DNA of 33,404 nt from the NCBI RefSeq assembly GCF_009379765.1, contig NZ_WHTD01000088.1:1-33404 (forward strand), given 5' to 3'. The DNA is from Actinophytocola sp. Its GTDB lineage: Bacteria > Actinomycetota > Actinomycetes > Mycobacteriales > Pseudonocardiaceae. Positions 8,099 through 14,653 of this stretch are shown in pieces. Made by a program: the position numbers and the translations under genes. Each line of letters begins with the position of its first letter. Position 1 is the stretch's first letter. The notes under the pieces are model-generated. The model made no database searches, was not told where the DNA came from, and saw only the letters and a list, made by a program, of their open reading frames with translations.

Positions 8099-9190
8099 TC
8101 AGGTGGCGTCGGGGTCTATGCCGGGTTCTTCGGGGTCGTCGCCCGCGGGGCCGGTGATGCCCGCCTCGGCGAAGGTGGCCATGTCCGACAGGATGCGGAC
8201 GGACATCGTCAGCAAGGGGATCGCGGCCGCCGCGCCGCTGCCCTCGCCCAGCCGCATCTTCATGTCCAGCAGCGGCTCCAGGTCCAGTTGCTCCAGCACC
8301 AGCGTGTGCGCAGGCTCCGTCGACCGGTGGCCGGCCACCCACCAGGCGCGGGCACCGGGGGCCATCTCCTCGGCGACGAGGGCCGCCGCGCCGGCGATCA
8401 CGCCGTCGAGGACCACGGGGGTGCGGCGGACCGCTGCCTGGGCGAGGAAACCGGCCATCGCGGCGATGTCGGCGCCCGCGACCGTGCGCAGCAGGGCCAC
8501 CGGGTCGGCGGTCACCGGCTTGGCCCGGCGCAGGGCGTCGCGGATGGCGGCGGTCTTGCGCATCCAGGCGGCGTCGTCGATGCCGGTGCCACGGCCCACG
8601 ACGGCGACGGGCTCGGTGCCGGTGAGCGCGGCGATCAGGACGGCGGCCGCGGTGGTGTTGCCGATGCCCATGTCCCCGGCCACCAGCAGGTCCGCGCCCG
8701 AGTCCACCTCATCGTCCACAATGGACTTCCCGGCGGCGATGGCGGCGTTGACCTCGTCGTCGGTGAGTGCGTCCTCGCGGTCGATCGAGCCGGACGCGCG
8801 GCGCACCTTGAGCTCGGCGACCTCGTCCGGGGTGTTGGCGTCGACCGCCATGTCGACCACCCGCACCTCGGCGCCGACGGCGGCCGCGAGCACGTTGATG
8901 GCCGCGCCGCCCGCGACGAAGTTGGCCACCATCTGCGCGGTGACCTCGCTCGGGTAGGCGGACACCCCGCGCGCGGCCACCCCGTGGTCGCCGGCGAACA
9001 CGACGATCCTGGGCCGCCGCAACGGGTTCGGCGGGCACTGGCCCTGGCACGCGGCGAGCCACGTGCCGAGCTCCTCGAGCCGCCCGAGCGAGCCCGGGGG
9101 CTTGGTGAGCTGCTCGTGCCGGGCCAGCGCGGCCTGGCGGGCCGGCTCGTCCGGCGGGCTGACGGTCTCGAACTCGACCGGCTCGGTCAT
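8099..9190 (-). CDS. cobT: Nicotinate-nucleotide--dimethylbenzimidazole phosphoribosyltransferase
   Basis: This enzyme makes alpha-ribazole phosphate from nicotinate mononucleotide and dimethylbenzimidazole for the lower ligand of cobalamin. The 363-residue product carries KPPGSLGRLEELG, VFAGDHGVAARGVSAYP, GDMGIGNTTAAA, and the C-terminal LGEGSGAA, whose glutamate (about residue 316) corresponds to the catalytic Glu of the family. ATG at 9190 has AGGGGAG about seven bases upstream. It starts 26 bp after cobU and ends 61 bp before cobS, consistent with one operon. The tail AGDDPEEPGIDPDAT is acidic and probably disordered. Confidence 0.95.
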   Translation of the reverse strand: MTEPVEFETVSPPDEPARQAALARHEQLTKPPGSLGRLEELGTWLAACQGQCPPNPLRRPRIVVFAGDHGVAARGVSAYPSEVTAQMVANFVAGGAAINVLAAAVGAEVRVVDMAVDANTPDEVAELKVRRASGSIDREDALTDDEVNAAIAAGKSIVDDEVDSGADLLVAGDMGIGNTTAAAVLIAALTGTEPVAVVGRGTGIDDAAWMRKTAAIRDALRRAKPVTADPVALLRTVAGADIAAMAGFLAQAAVRRTPVVLDGVIAGAAALVAEEMAPGARAWWVAGHRSTEPAHTLVLEQLDLEPLLDMKMRLGEGSGAAAAIPLLTMSVRILSDMATFAEAGITGPAGDDPEEPGIDPDAT

Positions 9191-9216
9191 CCGGCTCCCC
9201 TTCAGTCGGCGCACGG

Positions 9217-9765
9217 TCAGCGCAGTCGCAGCGGGATGCCGGCCACCAGCAGCACGACGTCCGTGCACCGGTCGGCGAGTGCCGCGTTGAGCGCACCCAG
9301 CTGATCGCGGAAGAGCCTGCCAGAACGGGTCGCGGGCACCACGCCGAGGCCGACCTCCGAGGACACCAGCACGAGCTCGCCCTGGCACGCGCCGACCGAC
9401 TCGGCCAGCCGGTCGCACGCATCCCGCACCGGGTCGAGCGCCCCGCCCTCCCACGCGTTCGCGTCGTCGAGCAGCGCGGTGAGCCAGGTGGCGATGTCGT
9501 CCACGACCACCGGACCGGTCGCCTGCTCGAGGAACGGCCCGAGCTGGGCCGGGTCGGCCACCTCCACCGTCCGCCACGCGGGCGGGCGCCGCTCGACGTG
9601 CGCCGCGATCCGGGCCGTCCACTCGGGGTCGGCCGGGTCGCGCCGCGCGGTCGCCACGTAGATGGCGGCGGTGGCGGCCAGCAGCCCCTCGGCGTGTGCG
9701 GACTTGCCGGACCGCGCGCCGCCGAGCACCAGGGTTGCCACGTCGGGCACGTTATCTTGTGCCAC
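9217..9765 (-). CDS. cobU: Adenosylcobinamide kinase / adenosylcobinamide-phosphate guanylyltransferase
   Basis: A bifunctional enzyme that phosphorylates adenosylcobinamide and then adds GMP. The 182-residue product has a P-loop GGARSGKS (residues 15-22), the RIAAHVERRP motif whose His56 matches the guanylylated histidine of the family, VVDDIATWLT, and VSSEVGLGVVP. GTG at 9765 gives the longest form; in-frame GTGs at 9750 and 9741 lie nearer the P-loop and are equally possible because none has a clear ribosome site. The divergent 62-aa gene starts only one base away from this longest start. First gene of cobU-cobT-cobS. Confidence 0.93.
   Translation of the reverse strand: MAQDNVPDVATLVLGGARSGKSAHAEGLLAATAAIYVATARRDPADPEWTARIAAHVERRPPAWRTVEVADPAQLGPFLEQATGPVVVDDIATWLTALLDDANAWEGGALDPVRDACDRLAESVGACQGELVLVSSEVGLGVVPATRSGRLFRDQLGALNAALADRCTDVVLLVAGIPLRLR
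9753..9758 (+). promoter_or_regulatory. Putative -10 element for the 62-aa gene
   Basis: TATCTT lies eight bases before the GTG at 9767, which has no ribosome site, so leaderless initiation is plausible. The site overlaps the 5' end of cobU if cobU starts at 9765. Confidence 0.35.
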
Positions 9766-9766
9766 T

Positions 9767-9955
9767 GTGGACTATCGCTGGAGCTACCCGGGCAGTCCCG
9801 AGGACCGCTTCGCCGATCGGGCCGAGGCCGAGGAGTGGCTCGGGTCGGCCTGGCCGGAGCTGGCGGCTCAGGGTGTGGACGAGGTGACGCTCGTGCGCGG
9901 CGACGAGGTGGTGTACGGCCCGATGAGCCTGCACCCGCCGGGCTCAGCCTCCTAA
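9767..9955 (+). CDS. 62-aa conserved small protein, unknown function
   Basis: The product is short and acidic: VDYRWSYPGSPEDRF, then FADRAEAEEWLGSAWPELAAQGVDEVTL, ending in GDEVVYGPMSLHPP. It looks like a small single-domain beta-alpha-beta protein with a helix over the AEAEEWLG stretch. No signal or membrane segment. Codon use (G/C at third positions) and the aromatic-rich conserved-looking head favour a real gene. GTG at 9767 is the natural start; longer in-frame starts would lie inside cobU. It diverges from cobU and its 3' end overlaps the aldo/keto reductase end by 12 bases. Function not recognised. Confidence 0.7.
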   Translation: MDYRWSYPGSPEDRFADRAEAEEWLGSAWPELAAQGVDEVTLVRGDEVVYGPMSLHPPGSAS

Positions 9956-10924
9956 CGTCGGGTCGGTCTTGACGGCGCCGTCGAGGGCCTTGTCGATGCG
10001 GTCGAGGACGTCGGCGTCGAGGCGGACGCCGGCGGCCTTGGCGTTGCCGGTGACCTGCTCGGGGCGGGTGGCGCCGATGATCGCCGAGGCGACGTTCTGG
10101 TTCTGCAGCACCCACGCGACCGCCAGCTGGGCCATGGACAGCCCCAGGTCGTCGGCGATCGGTTTGAGCTGCTGGACCTTCTCGAGAAGCTCGTCGCGCA
10201 GGAGCCGCGCGATGAAGTTCTTGCCCGACTCGTCGGTGGCCCGCGAGCCCTCCGGCACCGGCCGGCCGGGCAGGTACTTGCCGGTGAGCACGCCCTGCGC
10301 GATGGGCGAGAACACGATCTGGCTGATGCCCTCGCGCTCGCTGGCGGGCACGACCTCGGCCTCGATGACCCGCCACAGCATCGAGTACTGCGGCTGGTTG
10401 GAGATGAACGGCACGTGGAGCTCGCGGGCGAGCTCGGCGCCCCGGCGGATCTGGTCGGCCTTCCACTCCGAGACGCCGATGTAGAGCACCTTGCCTGCCC
10501 GCACGAGGTCGGCGAACGCAAGGAACGTCTCCTCCAGCGGGACCGACTCGTCGAAGCGGTGCGCCTGGTAGACGTCGACGTAGTCGGTCTGGAGCCGCTT
10601 CAGCGACGCGTTGGCCGACTCGATGATGTGCTTGCGGCCGAGGCCCCGGTCGTTGGGGCCGCCGGGACCGGTGGGCCAGAAGACCTTGGTGAGGATCTCG
10701 AGGCTCTCCCGACGCTGCCCGGCGAGGGCCCGCCCCAACACCGACTCCGCGCGCGTGTTCGCGTACACGTCAGCGGTGTCGAAGGTGGTGATGCCGGAGT
10801 CGAGGGCGGCCCGCACGCACGCGTGCGCCTGCTCCTCCTCCACCTGGGAACCGTGGGTGATCCAGTTGCCGTACGAGATCTCACTGACGGACAGGCCGCT
10901 GCGGCCGAGACGACGAAACTCCAT
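9944..10924 (-). CDS. Aldo/keto reductase, Kv-beta-like
   Basis: An NADPH-dependent oxidoreductase of the AKR superfamily, (beta/alpha)8 barrel, 326 residues. The catalytic tetrad is visible as Asp49 and Tyr54 (TTFDTADVYAN), Lys80 (ILTKVFW) and His122 (VYQAHRFD). The coenzyme-binding C-terminus has FSPIAQGVLTGKYLPG and ASAIIGATRPEQVTGN. LGRSGLSVSEISYGNW at the N-terminus matches the Kv-channel-beta/YghZ-like branch. ATG at 10924 is the only sensible start. Physiological substrate unknown. The gene converges on the 62-aa gene with a 12-base overlap. Confidence 0.92.
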   Translation of the reverse strand: MEFRRLGRSGLSVSEISYGNWITHGSQVEEEQAHACVRAALDSGITTFDTADVYANTRAESVLGRALAGQRRESLEILTKVFWPTGPGGPNDRGLGRKHIIESANASLKRLQTDYVDVYQAHRFDESVPLEETFLAFADLVRAGKVLYIGVSEWKADQIRRGAELARELHVPFISNQPQYSMLWRVIEAEVVPASEREGISQIVFSPIAQGVLTGKYLPGRPVPEGSRATDESGKNFIARLLRDELLEKVQQLKPIADDLGLSMAQLAVAWVLQNQNVASAIIGATRPEQVTGNAKAAGVRLDADVLDRIDKALDGAVKTDPTLGG

Positions 10925-10975
10925 ACGACAAACCTATCGGTGGAGCTGCTCCAGGTCCGCCGCCGACGTCCGACC

Positions 10976-11003
10976 TGTGGACAACTCGACCGGTTGTGGA
11001 CAA
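10976..11003 (-). promoter_or_regulatory. Pair of DnaA-box-like sites
   Basis: Two perfect TTGTCCACA nonamers on the minus strand (10976-10984 and 10995-11003) lie 19 bp apart, in the 86-bp gap between the SDR gene and the aldo/keto reductase. The nonamer is the actinobacterial DnaA-box consensus. Binding is inference. Confidence 0.5.
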
Positions 11004-11010
11004 CTCGCGA

Positions 11011-11814
11011 TCACGAGCGTCGGAAGCCGCCCTCGGTGTTGATCACCTGGCCGGTGACCCAGGCGGCCTCGTCCGTGGCCAGCCAGGCGATCAGCCGTGC
11101 CGGATCGTCCGGCTCGCCCCACCTGCCGCCGGGGAACCGGGCGGCCACGGCGGCATGCGCGTCCGGCGGGGCGTAGCCCGTGTCGACCGGACCGGGGTTG
11201 ACCGTGTTCACGGTGATGCCGGCCTCGGCCAGCTCGTCGGCGAGCGTCGCGGTGATCGAGGAGAGCGCACCCTTGCTCGCCGCGTACGCCACCTCATCAC
11301 GCATCGGGCCCTGGTCCTGGCCCGACGTCAGGAAGATGACCCGGCCCGGCCCGCCGAGCGCGGCCAACGAGCTGGCCAGCAGGATCGACGCCCGCGCGTT
11401 CACCGCCCAGTGCCCGTCGAGCTTCGCGGCGTCCAGCTCCGCCAGCGGGCCGTCACCGCCGCTGCGGGCCTGGTTGCACACCAGCACGTCCAGCCGCCCG
11501 AAGGCCGCCAGGGCGGCGTCGACCACCCGGGCCGGCCCGTCCGGTGTGCCAAGGTCGGCGGACATGTGGCGCACGGACGCGTCGGGGGACGCCAGTGCCG
11601 CGGTCACCCCGTCGACGACGGCGGAAGGCCCGCCGGGATCCGCGCCCCACGGCTGCGCGGCGTCGTGCGGGCCGAAATGGTGCACGAACACGCTGGCGCC
11701 GTACGCGGCGAGGCGCCGGGCGACCGCGTAGCCGATACCCGCCCTCCTGCTCGCGCCCGTGACCAGCGCGACCCGGCCACGCAGTGGCAGCGGGTCGCGG
11801 CGCAGGTCGGTCAT
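11011..11814 (-). CDS. Short-chain dehydrogenase/reductase
   Basis: A classical SDR oxidoreductase of 267 residues. It shows TGASRRAGIG (19-28) for NAD(P) binding, VCNQA (112-116) in place of the usual NNAG, Ser164 in FLTSGQ, the catalytic Tyr177 and Lys181 in YAASK, NPGPVDTGY, and the C-terminal ITGQ-like WVTGQVINTEGGF. It resembles 3-oxoacyl-ACP reductase-like SDRs but the substrate cannot be assigned. The ATG at 11814 overlaps the stop of the DUF3043 gene in an ATGA, so the two are translationally coupled. The NQA variant of NNAG is unusual but tolerated in the family. Confidence 0.9.
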   Translation of the reverse strand: MTDLRRDPLPLRGRVALVTGASRRAGIGYAVARRLAAYGASVFVHHFGPHDAAQPWGADPGGPSAVVDGVTAALASPDASVRHMSADLGTPDGPARVVDAALAAFGRLDVLVCNQARSGGDGPLAELDAAKLDGHWAVNARASILLASSLAALGGPGRVIFLTSGQDQGPMRDEVAYAASKGALSSITATLADELAEAGITVNTVNPGPVDTGYAPPDAHAAVAARFPGGRWGEPDDPARLIAWLATDEAAWVTGQVINTEGGFRRS

Positions 11815-12461
11815 ACCTTGTCGCCCGCGCGCACCCGTGGCTTCGGCACCCGCAGCTTGCGGATCTGCGACGCCCGGATGAACGCGTACCAGCCGATCGA
11901 CAGCCCGCGCACCGGCTCCTTCGGGAACCTCTCCCGCACCATCCGGGTGATCCGACGCCCGGACAGCAAGCCTTCGAAGATCATCGCGACCAGCATCAGC
12001 AGGCACAGCAGAGTGGTCAGGCTCTGCACCCGCGGGTCCGGCACGAGCAGCGCGACGAAGATCAGGATCGCCAGCGGCATGAACAGGCCGAGCAGGTTGC
12101 GCCGCGAGTCGACGAGGTCGCGGATGTAGGCCTTGACCGGCCCGCGGTCACGCGGCATCAGGTACTTCTCGTCGCCCGCCATCATCCGTTCGCGCTGCTT
12201 GGTGCGGATCTCGCGGCGCTTGGCGGAGAGTTCCTTGCGATCCCCCTTGTTGCCGCGCGCCCGGCGCATGGCCTCCCGGGTGGTGCGCGGCGGCGGCGCC
12301 ACCGGCCCGCGCTTCTTCTGCTCGGCGTCGCGCCGCTTGGGCGTCGGCCGGCCCTTGCCGGGGGTGTGTGCCTTGCTTCTGGCGTCCTCGCCCGCGGCGT
12401 CCTCGCCGGCATCGGTCTCGGCGTCGGCGGACTCTGCGTCTTTGCGGCGAAGGAACCTCAC
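11811..12461 (-). CDS. DUF3043 membrane protein
   Basis: A 216-residue actinobacterial protein with a long charged cytoplasmic head (residues 1-115, rich in Lys, Arg, Glu and Ala, including RRARGNKGDRKELSAKRREIR), two adjacent membrane helices at about 120-165 (LLGLFMPLAILIFVALLV and TTLLCLLMLVAMIFEGLL), and a basic tail. DYLMPRD-like KYLMPRDRGPVKAYIRD and GLSIGWYAFIRASQIRKLR match the DUF3043 family as I know it. The GTG at 12461 has no ribosome site; a TACTCT -10 element seven bases upstream suggests leaderless expression. It is coupled to the SDR gene and diverges from the glycerate kinase gene. Function unknown. Confidence 0.88.
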   Translation of the reverse strand: MRFLRRKDAESADAETDAGEDAAGEDARSKAHTPGKGRPTPKRRDAEQKKRGPVAPPPRTTREAMRRARGNKGDRKELSAKRREIRTKQRERMMAGDEKYLMPRDRGPVKAYIRDLVDSRRNLLGLFMPLAILIFVALLVPDPRVQSLTTLLCLLMLVAMIFEGLLSGRRITRMVRERFPKEPVRGLSIGWYAFIRASQIRKLRVPKPRVRAGDKV

Positions 12462-12465
12462 AGAG

Positions 12466-12496
12466 CAAAGAGTAAGGGAGGCCCAACTACTCTTTG
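12466..12496. promoter_or_regulatory. Symmetric divergent promoter: perfect 9-bp inverted repeat containing two -10 elements
   Basis: CAAAGAGTA (12466-12474) and TACTCTTTG (12488-12496) are exact inverted copies separated by 13 bp, in the 38-bp gap between the DUF3043 and glycerate kinase starts. Each arm supplies a TACTCT -10 ending seven (minus) or six (plus) bases before a start codon that lacks a ribosome site. Two back-to-back leaderless promoters, or an operator over them, are both possible. Confidence 0.6.
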
Positions 12497-12499
12497 ACC

Positions 12500-13609
12500 A
12501 TGCGGGTCCTGATCGCTCCTGACTGCTTCGGTGGGACGTTGACCGCGCCGGAGGCCGCCGAGGCCATCGCCGCTGGATGGCGCGGCGGTGCGCCGGACGA
12601 CGAGCTCGCCCTCTGTCCGCTGGCCGACGGTGGGCCGGGCTTCGTCGACGTGCTGCACGCCGCCCTCGGCGGCGACCTGCGGCACCGCTCGGTGGCCGGT
12701 CCGCTCGGGGCCCCGGTGGATGCCGTGTGGCTCGAACACGACGGCACCGCTTACATCGAATGCGCCCAGGCCTGCGGCCTCACCCTGGTGCCGAACGGCG
12801 AGCGGGACGCGCTCGCCGCCGGCACCGCCGGCGTGGGCGAGCTGATCGCGCACGCCGTCGAGGCCAAGGTCCACACGATCGTCGTCGGTCTCGGCGGGTC
12901 GGCCACCACCGACGGCGGCGCCGGCATGTTCCGCGCGCTGGGCGCGGTACCGGTCGGCGAGGACGGCGAGCCGCTGCCGGTGGGTGGCGGGTCCCTGGTC
13001 GACGCCACCCGGCTGGTCGGCGGTGTCGACCTCGGCGACGTCACGCTCGTGGCGGCCTCCGACGTGGAGAACCCGCTCCTCGGCAAGCTCGGCGCGGCCC
13101 GCGTGTTCGGCCCGCAGAAGGGTGCCGACGACCTGGCCGTGCGCCGCCTGGAGCGCTCGCTCACCCGCTGGGCCGACCTGCTCGCCGGGGTCGCCGGCCG
13201 CGACATCCGCGACGTGCAGGGCGCCGGTGCCGCGGGCGGGCTCGGCGCGGCGCTCATCGCGTTGGGTGCCAGCGTCGAGTCCGGGGCAGGTGTCGTGCGC
13301 AGGCTCACCGGGCTCGACAGCGCCCTGGCCGACGCCCAGCTGGTGATCACCGGCGAGGGCAGCTTCGACTTCCAGTCGCTGCGCGGCAAGCTCGTGACCA
13401 GGGTCGCCGGCGCGGCGGCCGAGCGTGGCACCCCGTGCGTCGTGCTCGCCGGCCAGGTCAGCGTCGGTCGCAGGCGGGCCGCCGCGGCCGGGGTCGACCA
13501 CGCCTACTCGGTGGCCGAGCACGTCGGGTCCGCGGAGGCGTCGCTCGCCGACCCCGGCGGGACGCTGTCCGCGCTGGCCAAGCACGTGTCGAGCCAGTGG
13601 ACGCGCTAG
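12500..13609 (+). CDS. glxK: Glycerate kinase, type II (GK-II)
   Basis: Phosphorylates D-glycerate to 2- or 3-phosphoglycerate in the cytosol. The 369-residue product has the family pattern: APDCFGGTLTAPEAAEAIAAG at the start (usually APDSFKG), CPLADGGPGFVD (usually PMADGGEG), GLGGSATTDGGAGMFRALG, DVENPLLG, FGPQKGA, GAGAAGGLGAALIALGA, and ITGEGSFDFQS. The Cys-Phe-Gly-Gly and GGPG variants at otherwise conserved spots mean substrate or activity could differ from the model enzymes. ATG at 12500 is preferred to TTG at 12494 because the -10 TACTCT ends six bases before it and there is no ribosome site. The TAG stop lies inside the first CTAG of hairpin element B. Confidence 0.88.
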   Translation: MRVLIAPDCFGGTLTAPEAAEAIAAGWRGGAPDDELALCPLADGGPGFVDVLHAALGGDLRHRSVAGPLGAPVDAVWLEHDGTAYIECAQACGLTLVPNGERDALAAGTAGVGELIAHAVEAKVHTIVVGLGGSATTDGGAGMFRALGAVPVGEDGEPLPVGGGSLVDATRLVGGVDLGDVTLVAASDVENPLLGKLGAARVFGPQKGADDLAVRRLERSLTRWADLLAGVAGRDIRDVQGAGAAGGLGAALIALGASVESGAGVVRRLTGLDSALADAQLVITGEGSFDFQSLRGKLVTRVAGAAAERGTPCVVLAGQVSVGRRRAAAAGVDHAYSVAEHVGSAEASLADPGGTLSALAKHVSSQWTR

Positions 13610-13766
13610 TGTCGCGTGATCCTGTTCCTTTGCGTCCGCTGTGGATCAACGTGGTTCCTGGCGGAGGAAAGTCGCTCGTACTGGGTGTACTTGGGCTTTT
13701 CTCCAACGCGGCCAGGGGCCGCGTTGGCCGCAGCGGCGTAAAGGTTTCAGGGTCACGCGACACTAG
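13606..13766 (+). repeat. Long-hairpin element, copy B (CTAG-bounded)
   Basis: A 161-bp imperfect palindrome in the opposite orientation to copy A, with the same ends (CTAGTGTCGCGTGATCCTG and its inverted partner). GGAGGAAAG (13663-13671) pairs with CTTTTCTCC (13696-13704). The apex at 13675-13691 reads CTCGTACTGGGTGTACT, one base shorter than the other copies. Compared with copy A it lacks a few bases after CCTGGC. Its first CTAG contains the TAG stop of the glycerate kinase gene. It lies 126 bp upstream of the ErpA-like gene. Confidence 0.85.
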
Positions 13767-13892
13767 GGATTCGGTGGGGCAGTGGCGGCGGTAACACCTC
13801 GGCCCGCGCGACGTATGCGACCATGGAGGAAGAAAACGCGGACGATCCCGGTTGTCCACAGGTAGTTGGAGTCCGAAGGTCGAGGGAGAACC

Positions 13893-14255
13893 ATGACGAC
13901 CGCTCAGGAGAGCACCACCGAGACGGCCACCCACGGTGTGTCGTTGTCGGACGCCGCCGCCATCAAGGCCAAGGCCCTGCTCGACCAGGAAGGTCGGGAC
14001 GACATGCACCTTCGCATCGCCGTCCAGCCGGGTGGCTGTGCCGGCCTGCGCTACCAGCTGTTCTTCGACGAGCGCACGCTCGACGGTGACCTGTTCCGTG
14101 ACTTCGGTGGCCTCAAGGTCGCCGTGGACCGGATGAGCGCGCCGTACGTCCAGGGCGCCACCATCGACTTCGTCGACACGATCGAGAAGCAGGGCTTCAC
14201 CATCGACAACCCCAACGCCGGTGGTTCCTGCGCGTGTGGCGACTCGTTCCACTGA
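13893..14255 (+). CDS. erpA: A-type iron-sulfur cluster carrier, HesB/IscA/ErpA-like
   Basis: A 120-residue A-type carrier that delivers Fe-S clusters to client proteins. The three cluster-ligand cysteines are present: Cys49 in QPGGCAGLRY, and Cys113 and Cys115 in GGSCACGDSF. The fold signature YQLFFDE and DFVDTIEKQGFTIDNPNA matches the family. ATG at 13893 has GGGAGAA five to six bases upstream. A 17-bp stem terminator follows the stop. Its closeness to the cytochrome bcc-aa3 genes fits a role in supplying clusters to the Rieske protein among others, but that link is inference. Confidence 0.92.
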   Translation: MTTAQESTTETATHGVSLSDAAAIKAKALLDQEGRDDMHLRIAVQPGGCAGLRYQLFFDERTLDGDLFRDFGGLKVAVDRMSAPYVQGATIDFVDTIEKQGFTIDNPNAGGSCACGDSFH

Positions 14256-14265
14256 TCAGCGCACA

Positions 14266-14305
14266 GAGAGCGGGCCGCGACCTCGTAGGGTCGCGGCCCG
14301 CTCTC
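14266..14305. terminator. Bidirectional intrinsic terminator
   Basis: A perfect 17-bp inverted repeat (14266-14282 with 14289-14305) with a six-base loop TCGTAG, followed on the plus strand by GTTCTGTTCC. It lies between the converging ErpA-like gene and the 66-aa gene, ten bases after the former stop, so it can end both. Confidence 0.9.
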
Positions 14306-14327
14306 GTTCTGTTCCCGAAGCGGTGGC

Positions 14328-14528
14328 TCAGAGGTAGTCCTCCAGGCCGCTCACCTGGTCGTAGCAGGCGTCGTCGACCTGCCACGGCTCGGCCGCGTGG
14401 GGCGGGGAATGCGGCTGGTCGGCGGGCCGGGACGGGACCGGGATGGCGGCGCAGTCCGCGATCAGTTCGGCCAGCGTGGCGCGATCGGTGATGTGCACGT
14501 GGTCGAACGTAAGTCGCGCGGGCTTCAC
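14328..14528 (-). CDS. 66-aa conserved small protein, unknown function
   Basis: The product begins MKPARLTFDHVHITDRATLAE and continues with a proline-rich middle (PVPSRPADQPHSPPHAAEP) and an acidic end (WQVDDACYDQVSGLEDYL). No membrane segment. GTG at 14528 has AAGGG eight bases upstream. The gene sits between a strong terminator and the adenosine kinase upstream region, on the opposite strand to both neighbours. Composition and ribosome site favour a real gene. I cannot assign a function. Confidence 0.65.
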   Translation of the reverse strand: MKPARLTFDHVHITDRATLAELIADCAAIPVPSRPADQPHSPPHAAEPWQVDDACYDQVSGLEDYL

Positions 14529-14596
14529 CGCGCACCCTTACCGGCCGGTAGTGTCGAGGCGTGTCCCCTTGATGGGTCACGGCGTTCCGCGCCCAC

Positions 14597-14602
14597 TAAC
14601 CT
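14597..14602 (+). promoter_or_regulatory. Possible -10 element upstream of adoK
   Basis: TAACCT fits TANNNT about 52 bases before the adoK start, leaving room for a leader containing its AGGGGAAG ribosome site. No convincing -35 at 17 bp. Confidence 0.25.
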
Positions 14603-14653
14603 TGGAGACTTCCGTTCACTCCAACTGACGACCACCAGACAGGGGAAGCCCTC

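Noticed and set aside
12494..12499. TTG start for the glycerate kinase gene
   Set aside because: No ribosome site, and the -10 element position fits the ATG at 12500 better.
13823..14089. ORF beginning MEEENADDPG that overlaps the ErpA-like gene out of frame
   Set aside because: Most of it is a shadow of the ErpA-like coding sequence, and the upstream part has no independent support.
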